Shown here: positions 54,441 to 62,922 of the stretch, one piece after another
Layout of the letters: every line of letters starts with the position of its first letter
How positions within the stretch are numbered: position 1 is the stretch's first letter
Translations under genes and position numbers: made by a program
Source: Clostridia bacterium
GTDB taxonomy: Bacteria > Bacillota > Clostridia > TANB77 > CAG-508
Length of the DNA stretch: 64,000 nt
Direction of reading: 5' to 3'
NCBI GenBank assembly: GCA_900759475.1
Contig: CAAEVK010000034.1
Span: forward strand, 1 to 64,000
The notes under the pieces: model-generated
The model's database searches: none
What the model was told of the DNA's origin: nothing
What the model saw: only the letters and a program-made list of their open reading frames with translations

Positions 54441-56058
54441 ATGATTAATACATTACATATTAAGAATATAGGAATTATAGATGATTTAAATATTAACTTA
54501 AATGAAGGTTTTAATGTACTAACGGGAGAAACTGGTGCACGGTAAAACTTTAATTATAGATTCTCTTAATATTTTAGCTGGTGCAAGGTTTTCTAAAGAA
54601 ATTATTCGCAAAGGGGAAGAATATTCTTTTGTAGAAATGTGTTTGTACTTGCCAGAAAACGAGTTAAGTATTGATGGGAATATTATTATTTCTAGAGAAG
54701 TTCATACTAATGGAAGAAATTTATGCAAAATAAATGGAAGAATGGTTACAGTAAATGAATTAAAAGATTTTATGGAAAATGTAATAGACATTCATGGACA
54801 GTACGATAATCAAACATTAATGAATGTAAGTACACATATTAAATTATTAGACGATTTTGCAGGGGAAACACTTAAAAACTTAAAAATAAAATATACAAAT
54901 TTATATACAGAATATAAAGAAATTCAAGAAAAAATAAAACAGAATTATGGGGACGAAAAAGAAAAACAAAGAAGATTGGATTTGTTAAAATATCAATTGG
55001 CTGAAATTGAAGCTGCAAAATTAAAAAAAGGAGAAGATGAAGAACTAGAAGCTAAAAGAAAAATAATGTTGTCCTCAGAAAAACTAGAAGAAAGTCTAGA
55101 AATTGCAGATAAAGAAATTGGAGAAAACTGTATTGACTGTTTAAGCAATAGTATAAAAGCAATTGAGAAAATTGAAGCTATAGACAAAGAATATGAAAAT
55201 TTATTAAATCATTTAAAAAGTGTATATTACGAATTGCAAGAAGTAGCAAGAGAAATAAATGGAAATAAAGAAGAGGTTTATTTTGATGAAAATGAAAGAA
55301 ATGACACAGAAGAAAGATTAGATATTATATTTTCATTAAAGCGAAAATATGGTAATAGTATAGGAGAAATTTTGGAATATAAGGAAAATATACAAAAAGA
55401 GATAGAAAAAATAGAAAATTTAGAGGAATATATGGCAACTTTAAAAAAAGAAAAGCAAGAAAAAGAAAACAGCATGAAGGTAGTATGTAATGAAATAACG
55501 CAAATAAGGCAAATAACAGCAAAGAAAATTAGCAATGAAGTAAATATACAATTAAAAGATTTAGAAATGAAAAATGCAGATTTTGAAGTAAAAATAGATG
55601 CAATAGAAAATTTTAATGAAAATGGATTAGATAAGATTGAATTTTTAATTTGTACTAATGTAGGGGATTGCTTAAAACCATTATCTAAAATAGCATCAGG
55701 TGGAGAAATATCAAGAATTATGCTAGCAATAAAAACCGTATTAGTAGATGTAGACAAAGTACCAGTATTAGTATTTGATGAAATTGATACAGGAATTAGT
55801 GGAATTGCAGCAAAAGCAGTAGCCAATAAATTAAAAACAATTTCAAAATTTCATCAAGTGTTGTGTGTAACACATTTAGCGGCAATTGCAGCAAAAGGAA
55901 ATTATCACTATTACATTAGTAAATCTGTATTAGAAGACAAAACAAAAACTAGTGTAAAACTGTTAAATGAAAAAGAGACCATTCAAGAAATTGCAAGAAT
56001 TGCAAGTGGAAAGATAACACAAGTAGCATTAGAACATGCAAGAGAATTAAAAAAGTAA
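54441..56058 (+). CDS. recN: DNA repair protein RecN with CGG +1 frameshift in Walker A
   Basis: 538 residues if the C of CGG 54540-54542 is skipped after residue 33. Frame 0 supplies INTLHIKNIGIIDDLNINLN and LTGETGA, then hits CGG TAA; the +1 frame resumes GKTLIIDSLNILAGARFSKE, so the Walker A motif GETGAGKT exists only with the shift. Long coiled-coil segments fill the middle (about 150-350), then the SMC-type signature SGGEISRIMLAIK and Walker B VLVFDEIDTGISG. RecN is an SMC-like ATPase acting at double-strand breaks. Without the shift no ATP-binding RecN can be made. Ribosome site AAAGGAG precedes the ATG at 54441. Confidence 0.95.
54540..54542 (+). other. In-frame CGG, inferred +1 shift to Gly (recN Walker A)
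   Basis: Frame 0 reads GCA CGG TAA, an immediate stop; skipping C gives GCA GGT AAA ACT and the P-loop GETGAGKT. Confidence 0.97.
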
Positions 56059-56061
56059 AAT

Positions 56062-56101
56062 AAAAAAAGAACCCACCCAGTAGCAAGTGTTACTGGGTGG
56101 A
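56062..56101 (-). terminator. Terminator of the minus-strand coiled-coil gene
   Basis: On the minus strand CCACCCAGTA pairs with TACTGGGTGG around an 8-base loop and is followed by GTTCTTTTTTT. It also lies 14 bases after recN. Confidence 0.8.
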
Positions 56102-56117
56102 CAGAGGCAAGGGTAGA

Positions 56118-56531
56118 CTATCTCAGTATGACATAGTAGCCTTGCCCGAAAGGCACTCCGGCATTCTTGAGCATATGCTCAAGTGACTCCTTATCCGAAG
56201 GATTCAATTCCGGAATGGGATGACCGTTGTCATACAATGGCCTTTTCGAGGTTATCCTATATACAAGGTTGTATAGCAACATTGTATCGTCATAGAAATA
56301 GAAGCATGCAGCCCCTATTTCCAACGCACTCTCCAAACAACTCAGAGTAATTCTAAACCGTGACAGACTCTTCTCGACGTCCTGCATAGATGTTTTCATA
56401 TGAGAAACGTCTTCCTCCATTTGGGAAACAAATTTTCCCACAGAATTCAGATTTTCTTCCATTTTTACACAAGCCTGCTCCATGTAAGAGTAAACCTCTT
56501 GCATTTGTTCCACAGTTACAGTACTCCTCAT
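56118..56531 (-). CDS. Foreign-looking coiled-coil protein, function unknown
   Basis: 137 residues, ribosome site AAGGAGG nine bases before the ATG. Residues about 8-70 form a coiled coil (EQMQEVYSYMEQACVKMEEN, SQMEEDVSHMKTSMQDVEKS); the rest includes NGHPIPELNPSDKESLEHML and ends GQGYYVILR. GC content and codon use (CCG, GTC, CTC, TCG) are clearly higher than in all neighbours, suggesting recent acquisition. It contains an in-frame CGG at 56360-56358 in SLSRFRITL. If this host shifts at CGG the product would be about 62 residues (ending SGLELL); if CGG is arginine it is full length. I do not recognise a family. Confidence 0.65.
   Translation of the reverse strand: MRSTVTVEQMQEVYSYMEQACVKMEENLNSVGKFVSQMEEDVSHMKTSMQDVEKSLSRFRITLSCLESALEIGAACFYFYDDTMLLYNLVYRITSKRPLYDNGHPIPELNPSDKESLEHMLKNAGVPFGQGYYVILR
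56358..56360 (-). other. In-frame CGG in a foreign-looking gene: counter-example
   Basis: Minus strand TCA CGG TTT. Reading it as Arg keeps the frame open; skipping C gives GGT TTA GAA TTA CTC TGA, a stop six codons on. The only internal CGG in the window for which the +1 frame is not the protein-like one. Confidence 0.7.
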
Positions 56532-56580
56532 TGGCCTATGCCTCCTTATTTTTTATTGTAGCCATTTGCTACATAATATT

Positions 56581-56609
56581 ATTATAGCACAAAAAAATAA
56601 AAAATGCAA
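56581..56609 (-). promoter_or_regulatory. Minus-strand promoter of the coiled-coil gene
   Basis: Minus strand TTGCAT (56609-56604), 17-base spacer, TATAAT (56586-56581). A small hairpin GTAGC/GCTAC lies between it and the ribosome site. Confidence 0.65.
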
Positions 56610-56632
56610 AATTTTAAAATTGCATAATACTG

Positions 56633-56661
56633 TTTACAAAATTAGCTAACTGATATATAAT
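56633..56661 (+). promoter_or_regulatory. Promoter of lysS
   Basis: TTTACA (56633-56638), 17-base spacer, TATAAT (56656-56661), 31 bases before the lysS ATG and back to back with the minus-strand promoter. Confidence 0.7.
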
Positions 56662-56691
56662 AAAGTTCATAAAATAGAGGAGGAGCATGTT

Positions 56692-58194
56692 ATGAGTGAA
56701 AACCAAAATGTTAATTTAGAAGAACAAGAGTTAGATATGAATCATCTAATAAAAATTAGAAGAGAAAAACTAGAAGAATTGAGAGAAAAAGGCAAAGATC
56801 CATTTAAAATTACAAAATATGAAAAAACCCATACAAGTAAAGAAATAAAAGATAGTTATGAAAGTATAGAGGGAAAAGATGTAAAAATAGCAGGACGTAT
56901 TATGGCAAAAAGAATTATGGGTAAAGCTTCTTTTTGCCACATTCAAGATATGCAAGGACAAATTCAAAGCTATGTTAGCACAAATGATTTAGGGGAAGAA
57001 AACTACAAAGAATTTAAAACTTATGATATTGGAGATATTATTGGTATAGAAGGTTTTGTATTTAAAACAAGAACAGAAGAAATTTCTATTCATGCTAAAA
57101 AAGTTACATTACTTTCAAAATCTTTAAGACCATTGCCAGAAAAATTCCATGGGTTAAAAGACACGGATTTAAGATATAGACAAAGATATGTAGATTTAAT
57201 TGTCAATCCAGAAGTAAAAGATACTTTTATAAAAAGAAGTCAAATAATAAATGAAATAAGAAGCATATTAAATGGAAAAGGATATTTAGAAGTTGAAACG
57301 CCAGTATTAAATACAATATCAGGTGGAGCAACAGCAAGACCATTTATAACACATCATAATACACTAGATATCCCAATGTATTTAAGGATTGCTTTAGAGC
57401 TAAATTTAAAAAGATTAATAGTTGGTGGATATGACAAGGTATATGAAATTGGTAGAGTATTTAGAAACGAAGGAATGGATATTAGGCATAACCCAGAGTT
57501 TACAATGATAGAATTATATGCTGCGTACCAAAATTATTATGACATGATGGATATAACAGAAGAAATATTCCAAACATGTGCAAAAAAAGTATGTGGAACA
57601 ACAACAATTACATATCAAGGTACAGAAATTGAATTAGGTGGAAAATGGAAAAGAATTAGCATGATAGATAGCATAAAAGAGGTAATAGGAATTGATTTTA
57701 ACGAGATTCAAAGTGACGAAGAAGCAATTGCTTTAGCAAAAGAAAGAAAAATAGAAATTCCAGCTGGAAAAGAAACAAGAGGATATATTATTAGTTTATT
57801 TTTTGATGAATATGTTGAAGAAACATTAATTCAACCAACATTTATATATGACTATCCAGTAGAAATCTCACCATTAGCTAAAAAATCTCCAAAAGATTCT
57901 AGGTTAACAGAAAGATTTGAGGCATTTATTGGTGGTAGAGAATATGGAAATGCATTTTCAGAATTAAATGATCCTATTGACCAATATGAAAGATTTAAAG
58001 AAGAAATTACAGCTAGAGAAAATGGGGATGAGGAAGCCGGAATGATGGATGAAGACTATATTAATGCACTAGAAATTGGTTTGCCACCGACAGGAGGATT
58101 AGGTATTGGCATTGACCGTCTTGTTATGTTACTAACAGATGCAGCATCAATTAGAGATGTATTATTCTTTCCTACAATGAAGCCTCTAAACTAG
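56692..58194 (+). CDS. lysS: Lysyl-tRNA synthetase, class II
   Basis: 500 residues, full length. N-terminal OB-fold anticodon-binding domain ([20 protein letters not shown], about 60-150), then the class II core: motif 1 around [19 protein letters not shown], motif 2 [20 protein letters not shown] and motif 3 [20 protein letters not shown] near the C terminus, and the LysRS-typical ending [12 protein letters not shown]. It charges tRNA-Lys. Ribosome site GAGGAGGAG. No CGG codon occurs in it, in contrast to the neighbours recN and tsaD. Confidence 0.97.
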   Translation: MSENQNVNLEEQELDMNHLIKIRREKLEELREKGKDPFKITKYEKTHTSKEIKDSYESIEGKDVKIAGRIMAKRIMGKASFCHIQDMQGQIQSYVSTNDLGEENYKEFKTYDIGDIIGIEGFVFKTRTEEISIHAKKVTLLSKSLRPLPEKFHGLKDTDLRYRQRYVDLIVNPEVKDTFIKRSQIINEIRSILNGKGYLEVETPVLNTISGGATARPFITHHNTLDIPMYLRIALELNLKRLIVGGYDKVYEIGRVFRNEGMDIRHNPEFTMIELYAAYQNYYDMMDITEEIFQTCAKKVCGTTTITYQGTEIELGGKWKRISMIDSIKEVIGIDFNEIQSDEEAIALAKERKIEIPAGKETRGYIISLFFDEYVEETLIQPTFIYDYPVEISPLAKKSPKDSRLTERFEAFIGGREYGNAFSELNDPIDQYERFKEEITARENGDEEAGMMDEDYINALEIGLPPTGGLGIGIDRLVMLLTDAASIRDVLFFPTMKPLN

Positions 58195-58267
58195 TTATAT
58201 ATGTTTTATCAATTTTTTTATATAATAATAAATAGTGAAGAATGGACGCTTCACATAAGGAGAAAAA

Positions 58268-58918
58268 ATGGATAATTATTTATTAATAAAACTTTTAACA
58301 TTACCGGGTGTAATAATAGCAATTACATTTCATGAGTTTGCTCATGCATATGCAGCAGATAAATTAGGAGACTATACACCACGTTCCCAAGGAAGGCTAA
58401 ACCTAAACCCATTAAGTCATGTTGACCCAGTAGGATTTATATTACTTTTATTGGCTGGTTTTGGTTGGGGAAAGCCTGTACAAATTAACTCAAGAAATTT
58501 TGACAGTAAAGTTTCATTACGTACTGGAGAAGCAATTATATCTTTTGCAGGACCATTAATGAATTTTTTACTAGCAATTGTATTTATGATATTTACTGTG
58601 GCATTACAATATTTTGCACCAAATATTACTATATTTAATGTTTTATATGATATATGTAGTTATGCATGTGTTATTAATATAGGATTAGGAATATTTAATT
58701 TAATCCCATTGCCACCACTAGATGGTTCTAAAATATTAAAAAACTTCTTATCTTATAATGCAGTTAATTGGTTTGAAAATAATGAAAGAACATTTTACAT
58801 TGTATTTTTAGTTATTTGGATATCAGGATTATCTTCTTATATTTTATCACCAATATTTAGTGCAGTGTATAATGGATTAGGTTGGCTAATTAGTAGTTTA
58901 TTTGGACTATTTTTATAA
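58268..58918 (+). CDS. Site-2 protease family membrane metalloprotease (M50B)
   Basis: 216 residues, five to six helices. The zinc-binding HEFAH motif is in ITFHEFAHAYAADKLGD near residue 20, followed by LNPLSHVDPVGFILLL and the third-ligand segment NLIPLPPLDGSKIL near residue 150. This is the short YwhC-like/SREBP-S2P branch without a PDZ domain. Members cleave membrane proteins within the bilayer; the substrate is unknown. It sits alone between lysS and tsaD. Confidence 0.92.
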   Translation: MDNYLLIKLLTLPGVIIAITFHEFAHAYAADKLGDYTPRSQGRLNLNPLSHVDPVGFILLLLAGFGWGKPVQINSRNFDSKVSLRTGEAIISFAGPLMNFLLAIVFMIFTVALQYFAPNITIFNVLYDICSYACVINIGLGIFNLIPLPPLDGSKILKNFLSYNAVNWFENNERTFYIVFLVIWISGLSSYILSPIFSAVYNGLGWLISSLFGLFL

Positions 58919-59035
58919 TATAGAGAATAGTGTGTACATTGTTTAAAATTGTAATTATATAAGAGGCACAAAAAGAGAGGGCTTGTTATATATATGTTTG
59001 CTTTGTAAACAGTCAAGTCCAATGAAACTTAACTT

Positions 59036-59072
59036 AATTGTATACATAAAAATCTTTGATTTTTTCTATACA
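59036..59072 (+). promoter_or_regulatory. Inverted repeat in the tsaD leader
   Basis: AATTGTATA (59036-59044) and TATACAATT (59064-59072) are perfect inverted repeats enclosing a second small stem (AAAATC/GATTTT). It could be a hairpin terminator after the protease gene or an operator/leader structure for tsaD. Nothing else is evident between 58919 and 59091. Confidence 0.45.
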
Positions 59073-59091
59073 ATTAAAAAAGGAGAAATAA

Positions 59092-60083
59092 ATGTTAAAA
59101 GATACATATATATTAGGAATTGAAACAAGTTGTGATGAAACTTCTGTTGCAATTGTAAAAAATGGAAGAGAAGTGTTATCTAATATCATCAATTCACAAA
59201 TAAAAATACATGAACAATATGGTGGTGTTGTACCAGAAATAGCCTCAAGGTGTCATATTGAGGCTATTTCTACTATTACTAAAAAAGCATTAGAGGAAGC
59301 GCATATGCAATTAAAGGATATAGATGCTGTTGCATGTACTTACCGGACCCGGATTGGTTGGTGCATTACTAGTAGGAGTTTCATTTGCAAAAGCATTAAG
59401 CTATGCAACAGGAAAACCTTTAATTGCAGTAAATCATATTCAAGGGCATATTGCAGCAAATTATATTACACATTCTGAATTAGAGCCACCATTTTTATGT
59501 TTAATTATATCAGGAGGACATACACATTTAGTCCACATTAAAGATTATACAGAATTTGAAATTTTAGGTAAGACAAGAGATGATGCAATAGGAGAAGCAT
59601 TTGATAAAGTAGCAAGAGTAATTGGATTAGGCTATCCTGGTGGACCAAAAGTGGATAAATTAGCCAAAGATGGTACCCCTAATATTACATTGCCGAAAAC
59701 ACATCTAGAAAATTTAGATTTTAGTTTTAGTGGTATAAAAACAGCAATTATTAATTTAATGTATCATCAACCAGATACAAATAAAGCTGATTTATGTGCA
59801 AGTTTTGAAAAAAACGTTACAGAAACTTTAATAGAAAATACTTTAAAAGCCACAAAAAAGTTAAACATTAAAACAGTTGCTTTGGCAGGGGGAGTGTCAG
59901 CTAATAGTTATATTAGGGGCGAATTTGAAAAATTAAAGAAAAATGATTTTAATATTTATTATCCTGAAATGGTATTATGTACAGATAATGCTGCTATGAT
60001 AGCAGCATCACGGATATTATCATTTTCAACATGCTACATTTGCAGACTTAAAATTAAATGCAATACCAAATTTAAAATTGTAG
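59092..60083 (+). CDS. tsaD: tRNA N6-threonylcarbamoyladenosine transferase with two CGG +1 frameshifts
   Basis: 329 residues if C is skipped at CGG 59344-59346 (after residue 84) and CGG 60011-60013. Order of motifs across the shifts: [30 protein letters not shown], then [19 protein letters not shown] (first site), the metal-binding [57 protein letters not shown] and, after the second site, [20 protein letters not shown]. TsaD adds threonylcarbamoyl to A37 of ANN-decoding tRNAs and is essential in nearly all bacteria, so this gene should be functional. Normal TsaD length supports both shifts. Confidence 0.96.
59344..59346 (+). other. In-frame CGG, inferred +1 shift to Gly (tsaD, site 1)
   Basis: Frame 0 reads TAC CGG ACC; skipping C gives TAC GGA CCC GGA and the invariant motif [11 protein letters not shown]. 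Confidence 0.97.
60011..60013 (+). other. In-frame CGG, inferred +1 shift to Gly (tsaD, site 2)
   Basis: The reading frame set by site 1 reads TCA CGG ATA; skipping C gives TCA GGA TAT TAT and the normal TsaD C terminus (DLKLNAIPN). Confidence 0.95.
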
Positions 60084-60099
60084 AGATAGGAGTAAAGCT

Positions 60100-60796
60100 A
60101 TGAGTATATTTGCCATTGCAGATTTGCACTTGTCATTTGGTAACAACAAACCAATGAATATATTTGGTGCAAATTGGGAAGGTCATTTTAAGAAAATAGA
60201 AGAAGACTGGAAACAAAAGGTATTAGCAGAAGATACTGTATTGTTACTTGGGGATTTTTCTTGGGCCACCTATTTAAAAGATACTTATGAAGACTTTTCC
60301 TATTTAGCTAATCTTCCAGGAAGAAAATTGTTATTGAAAGGAAATCATGATTATTGGTGGACAACTCTTACAGCCATGAAAAAGTTTTTGAAAGAAAAGA
60401 ATTTTAAAAACATAGATTTTATTTATAATAATAGTTATGAAATACGGTGAGTATATTGTTGTAGGATGTAGAGGTTGGTCTGCATTAGAATCAGAAGAAA
60501 ACAAAAAAATATTAAGAAGAGAAAAACTAAGATTAAAGTTAGCTTTAGAAGATGGAATTGAAAAATATGGAAAAAATAAGCCAATTATTGTGGTAATGCA
60601 TTATCCACCTTTTAATAATTTAGGAGAAGAATATAGTTTTATAAATACTATGAAAGAATACAATGTAACACAGTGTATTTATGGTCATTTACATGGACCA
60701 TCTCATAAAGAAGCAATAGAAGGTAAGATAGAAAATATTACATTTCAATTAGTAAGTTGTGATTATACACAATTTCAATTAATAAAATTAACGTAA
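60100..60796 (+). CDS. Calcineurin-like metallophosphoesterase with CGG +1 frameshift
   Basis: 231 residues when the C of CGG 60445-60447 is skipped after residue 115. Metal-binding motifs are split between frames: FAIADLHLS, LLGDFSWATYL and LLKGNHDYWW in frame 0; VVMHYPPFNNLGE and CIYGHLHGPSH in the +1 frame. The site reads CGG TGA, an immediate stop in frame 0, and the shift gives SYEIGEYIVVGCRGW. Only the joined protein has the full set of five phosphoesterase motifs (D-x-H, GD, GNHD, H, GHLH). It starts 16 bases after tsaD with ribosome site GAGATAGGAG. Substrate unknown. Confidence 0.93.
60445..60447 (+). other. In-frame CGG, inferred +1 shift to Gly (metallophosphoesterase)
   Basis: Frame 0 reads ATA CGG TGA; skipping C gives ATA GGT GAG and joins the two halves of the metal site. 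Confidence 0.94.
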
Positions 60797-60801
60797 AATA
60801 C

Positions 60802-60829
60802 TTGCAATTACGTTACTTTATGATATAAT
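60802..60829 (+). promoter_or_regulatory. Promoter of tig
   Basis: TTGCAA (60802-60807), 16-base spacer, TATAAT (60824-60829), 47 bases before the tig ATG. Confidence 0.7.
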
Positions 60830-60875
60830 ATAAAAGCTGTTTTAAAAAGCAAAAAAATTGGAGGAATGATTTAAA

Positions 60876-62162
60876 ATGAGTATTAAAGTGGAAAAGACAA
60901 AAAATAACAATGAATTAAAATTAGAATTTACCATTGAAGCACAAAAGTTTGATGAGGCAATTCAAACTGTATATCGTAAAAATATGAAGTACTTTAATGT
61001 ACCAGGATTTAGAAAAGGAAAAGTACCAATGCATATTGTAGAAAAATTTTATGGAGATGAGATTTTCTATGAGGATGCTTTTAATGAAGTTGTTGGACAA
61101 GTATATGAAAAAGAATTAGAAGAAAACAAAATAGAAGCTGTTAGTAAGCCAAATATTGACATTACACAAATTGGTAAGGGAAAAGATTTAATTTTTACAG
61201 CTATTGTTCAAATAAAACCAGAAATAATAGTTGGAAAATATAAAGGTATAGAAATTCCAAAAATTGAGTATAATGTATCTGACGAAGACATTAATCATGA
61301 ATTATCACATATGCAAGAAAAAAATTCAAGATTAGTAACAGTTGAAGATAGAGCTGTAGAAAATGGTGATATTGCTGTAATTGATTTTGAAGGATTTGTA
61401 GATGGAGTACCATTTGATGGAGGTAAAGCAGAAAATCATGAGTTAACAATTGGAAGCCATACCTTTATTGAAGGATTTGAAGAGCAAGTTGTTGGAATGA
61501 AAATTGAAGAAGAAAAAGAGATAAATGTAAAATTTCCTGACGAATACTTTTCAAAAGAATTAGCAGGAAAAGATGCAACATTTAAAGTAAAATTACATCA
61601 AATAAAGAAGAAGGAATTACCAAAACTAGATGATGAATTTGCAAAAGACGCTAGTGAATTTGATACTTTAAAGGAACTAAAAGAAAGTATTCAAAAGAAG
61701 TTAGAAGAAGAAAATACATCAAAAGCAAAATATGAAACAGAAGAAGCCGCAATTAAAGCTATTTGCAGTAATACAGAAGTTGAAATTCCTTCTGGAATGA
61801 TAGAAACAGAGATTGACAATATAACAAAAGAAATTGAAGGAAGACTTGCATACCAAGGATTAAAATTAGAAGATTACTTAAAAATGCTTGGGAAAACAAT
61901 AGAAGATTTTAGAAAAGAATATGAAGAGCAAGCCAAAGAAAACGTAAAGTCAAGATTAGTTTTAGAAGCAGTAGCAAAAGATGCTGAGGTAGAAGTATCT
62001 GAATTAGAAATTGTCGAAAAATTAAAAGAAATGGCAGAAAAGTACGGTAAAAAAGAAGAAATAAAAGAAAATGAACAATTAAGAAAATACATAGAAGAAA
62101 GAATTAAAACAGAAAAAACAATTCAATTAATTGTAGATAATGCTAAAGTTGTAAAAAAATAG
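60876..62162 (+). CDS. tig: Trigger factor
   Basis: 428 residues. The ribosome-binding N-terminal domain has the signature NVPGFRKGKVPMHIVEKFYG near residue 45; the FKBP-like prolyl isomerase domain follows (EDRAVENGDIAVIDFEGFVD, TIGSHTFIEGFEEQVVGM), then the helical chaperone domain to the C terminus. It binds nascent chains at the tunnel exit and often precedes clpP-clpX, as here. Ribosome site GGAGGAATG. This should be a highly expressed gene, and it contains no CGG. Confidence 0.97.
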   Translation: MSIKVEKTKNNNELKLEFTIEAQKFDEAIQTVYRKNMKYFNVPGFRKGKVPMHIVEKFYGDEIFYEDAFNEVVGQVYEKELEENKIEAVSKPNIDITQIGKGKDLIFTAIVQIKPEIIVGKYKGIEIPKIEYNVSDEDINHELSHMQEKNSRLVTVEDRAVENGDIAVIDFEGFVDGVPFDGGKAENHELTIGSHTFIEGFEEQVVGMKIEEEKEINVKFPDEYFSKELAGKDATFKVKLHQIKKKELPKLDDEFAKDASEFDTLKELKESIQKKLEEENTSKAKYETEEAAIKAICSNTEVEIPSGMIETEIDNITKEIEGRLAYQGLKLEDYLKMLGKTIEDFRKEYEEQAKENVKSRLVLEAVAKDAEVEVSELEIVEKLKEMAEKYGKKEEIKENEQLRKYIEERIKTEKTIQLIVDNAKVVKK

Positions 62163-62257
62163 GTAAAGTTTGCATAAAGAATTATTTTGCATAATGAAAA
62201 TTCAACAAAAAATTTTTAAAACTATACACGTTTTTGCGTGTAATAAGGAGGTTGCCA

Positions 62258-62860
62258 ATGATAAACAATAGTTTAGTACCATACGTTATTGAACAAACTA
62301 ATAGAGGAGAAAGATCATATGATATTTTTTCCAGACTATTAAAGGATAGAATTATCTTTTTAGGAGAGGATGTAAATCCTACAACATCAAGTTTAATTAT
62401 TGCTCAGCTATTATTTCTAGAATCAGAAGATCCTGATAAAGAAATTAATTTATATATTAATTCACCAGGAGGATCTATTACAGATGGAATGGGAATTGTA
62501 GATACTATGAACTATATTAAATGTCCAGTGTCAACAATATGCATTGGGATGGCAGCAAGTATGGGAGCAGTTTTACTAGCTTCAGGAGAAAAAGGAAAAA
62601 GGTTTGCAACACCAAATGCAGAAATATTGATTCACCAACCATTGATTGCTGGTGGAGGATTATCAGGACAAACAACAGAAATAAAAATTCATGCAGATCA
62701 TATGGTAAAAACAAGACAAAAATTAAATCAATTATTAAGCAACAGAACTGGTCAAAGTTTAGAGACAATTGAAAAAGATACTGAAAGAGATAATTATATG
62801 ACTGCAGAAGAAGCATTAAAATATGGATTAATCGATGGAATATTAAATAAAAGAGCATAA
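62258..62860 (+). CDS. clpP: ATP-dependent Clp protease proteolytic subunit
   Basis: 200 residues. Start ATG 62258 follows AAGGAGG (62245-62251); the frame opens back to a TTG at 62234 that would place the ribosome site inside the gene. Catalytic triad: serine in [16 protein letters not shown], histidine in [14 protein letters not shown] and the aspartate region [18 protein letters not shown]-terminal [15 protein letters not shown] and [15 protein letters not shown] are typical. It forms the tetradecameric protease that works with ClpX, encoded next, and degrades tmRNA-tagged proteins among others. No CGG codon. Confidence 0.97.
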   Translation: MINNSLVPYVIEQTNRGERSYDIFSRLLKDRIIFLGEDVNPTTSSLIIAQLLFLESEDPDKEINLYINSPGGSITDGMGIVDTMNYIKCPVSTICIGMAASMGAVLLASGEKGKRFATPNAEILIHQPLIAGGGLSGQTTEIKIHADHMVKTRQKLNQLLSNRTGQSLETIEKDTERDNYMTAEEALKYGLIDGILNKRA

Positions 62861-62867
62861 AATAAGG

Positions 62868-62898
62868 AGGGGACACAGAATTCAAGTTATGTGCCCCT
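62868..62898 (+). promoter_or_regulatory. Intercistronic hairpin between clpP and clpX
   Basis: AGGGG-A-CACA pairs with TGTGCCCCT (one bulged A) around a 12-base loop, followed by AAAATTTT. Possible attenuator or processing site setting the clpP to clpX ratio. Confidence 0.45.
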
Positions 62899-62922
62899 AA
62901 AATTTTAAATAAGGAGTATACT

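Noticed and set aside
54441..54545. recN as a pseudogene
   Set aside because: Apart from one C there is no other damage in 538 codons; Walker A, signature and Walker B are all intact after the skip, and the same single-C signature recurs elsewhere, including in essential tsaD.
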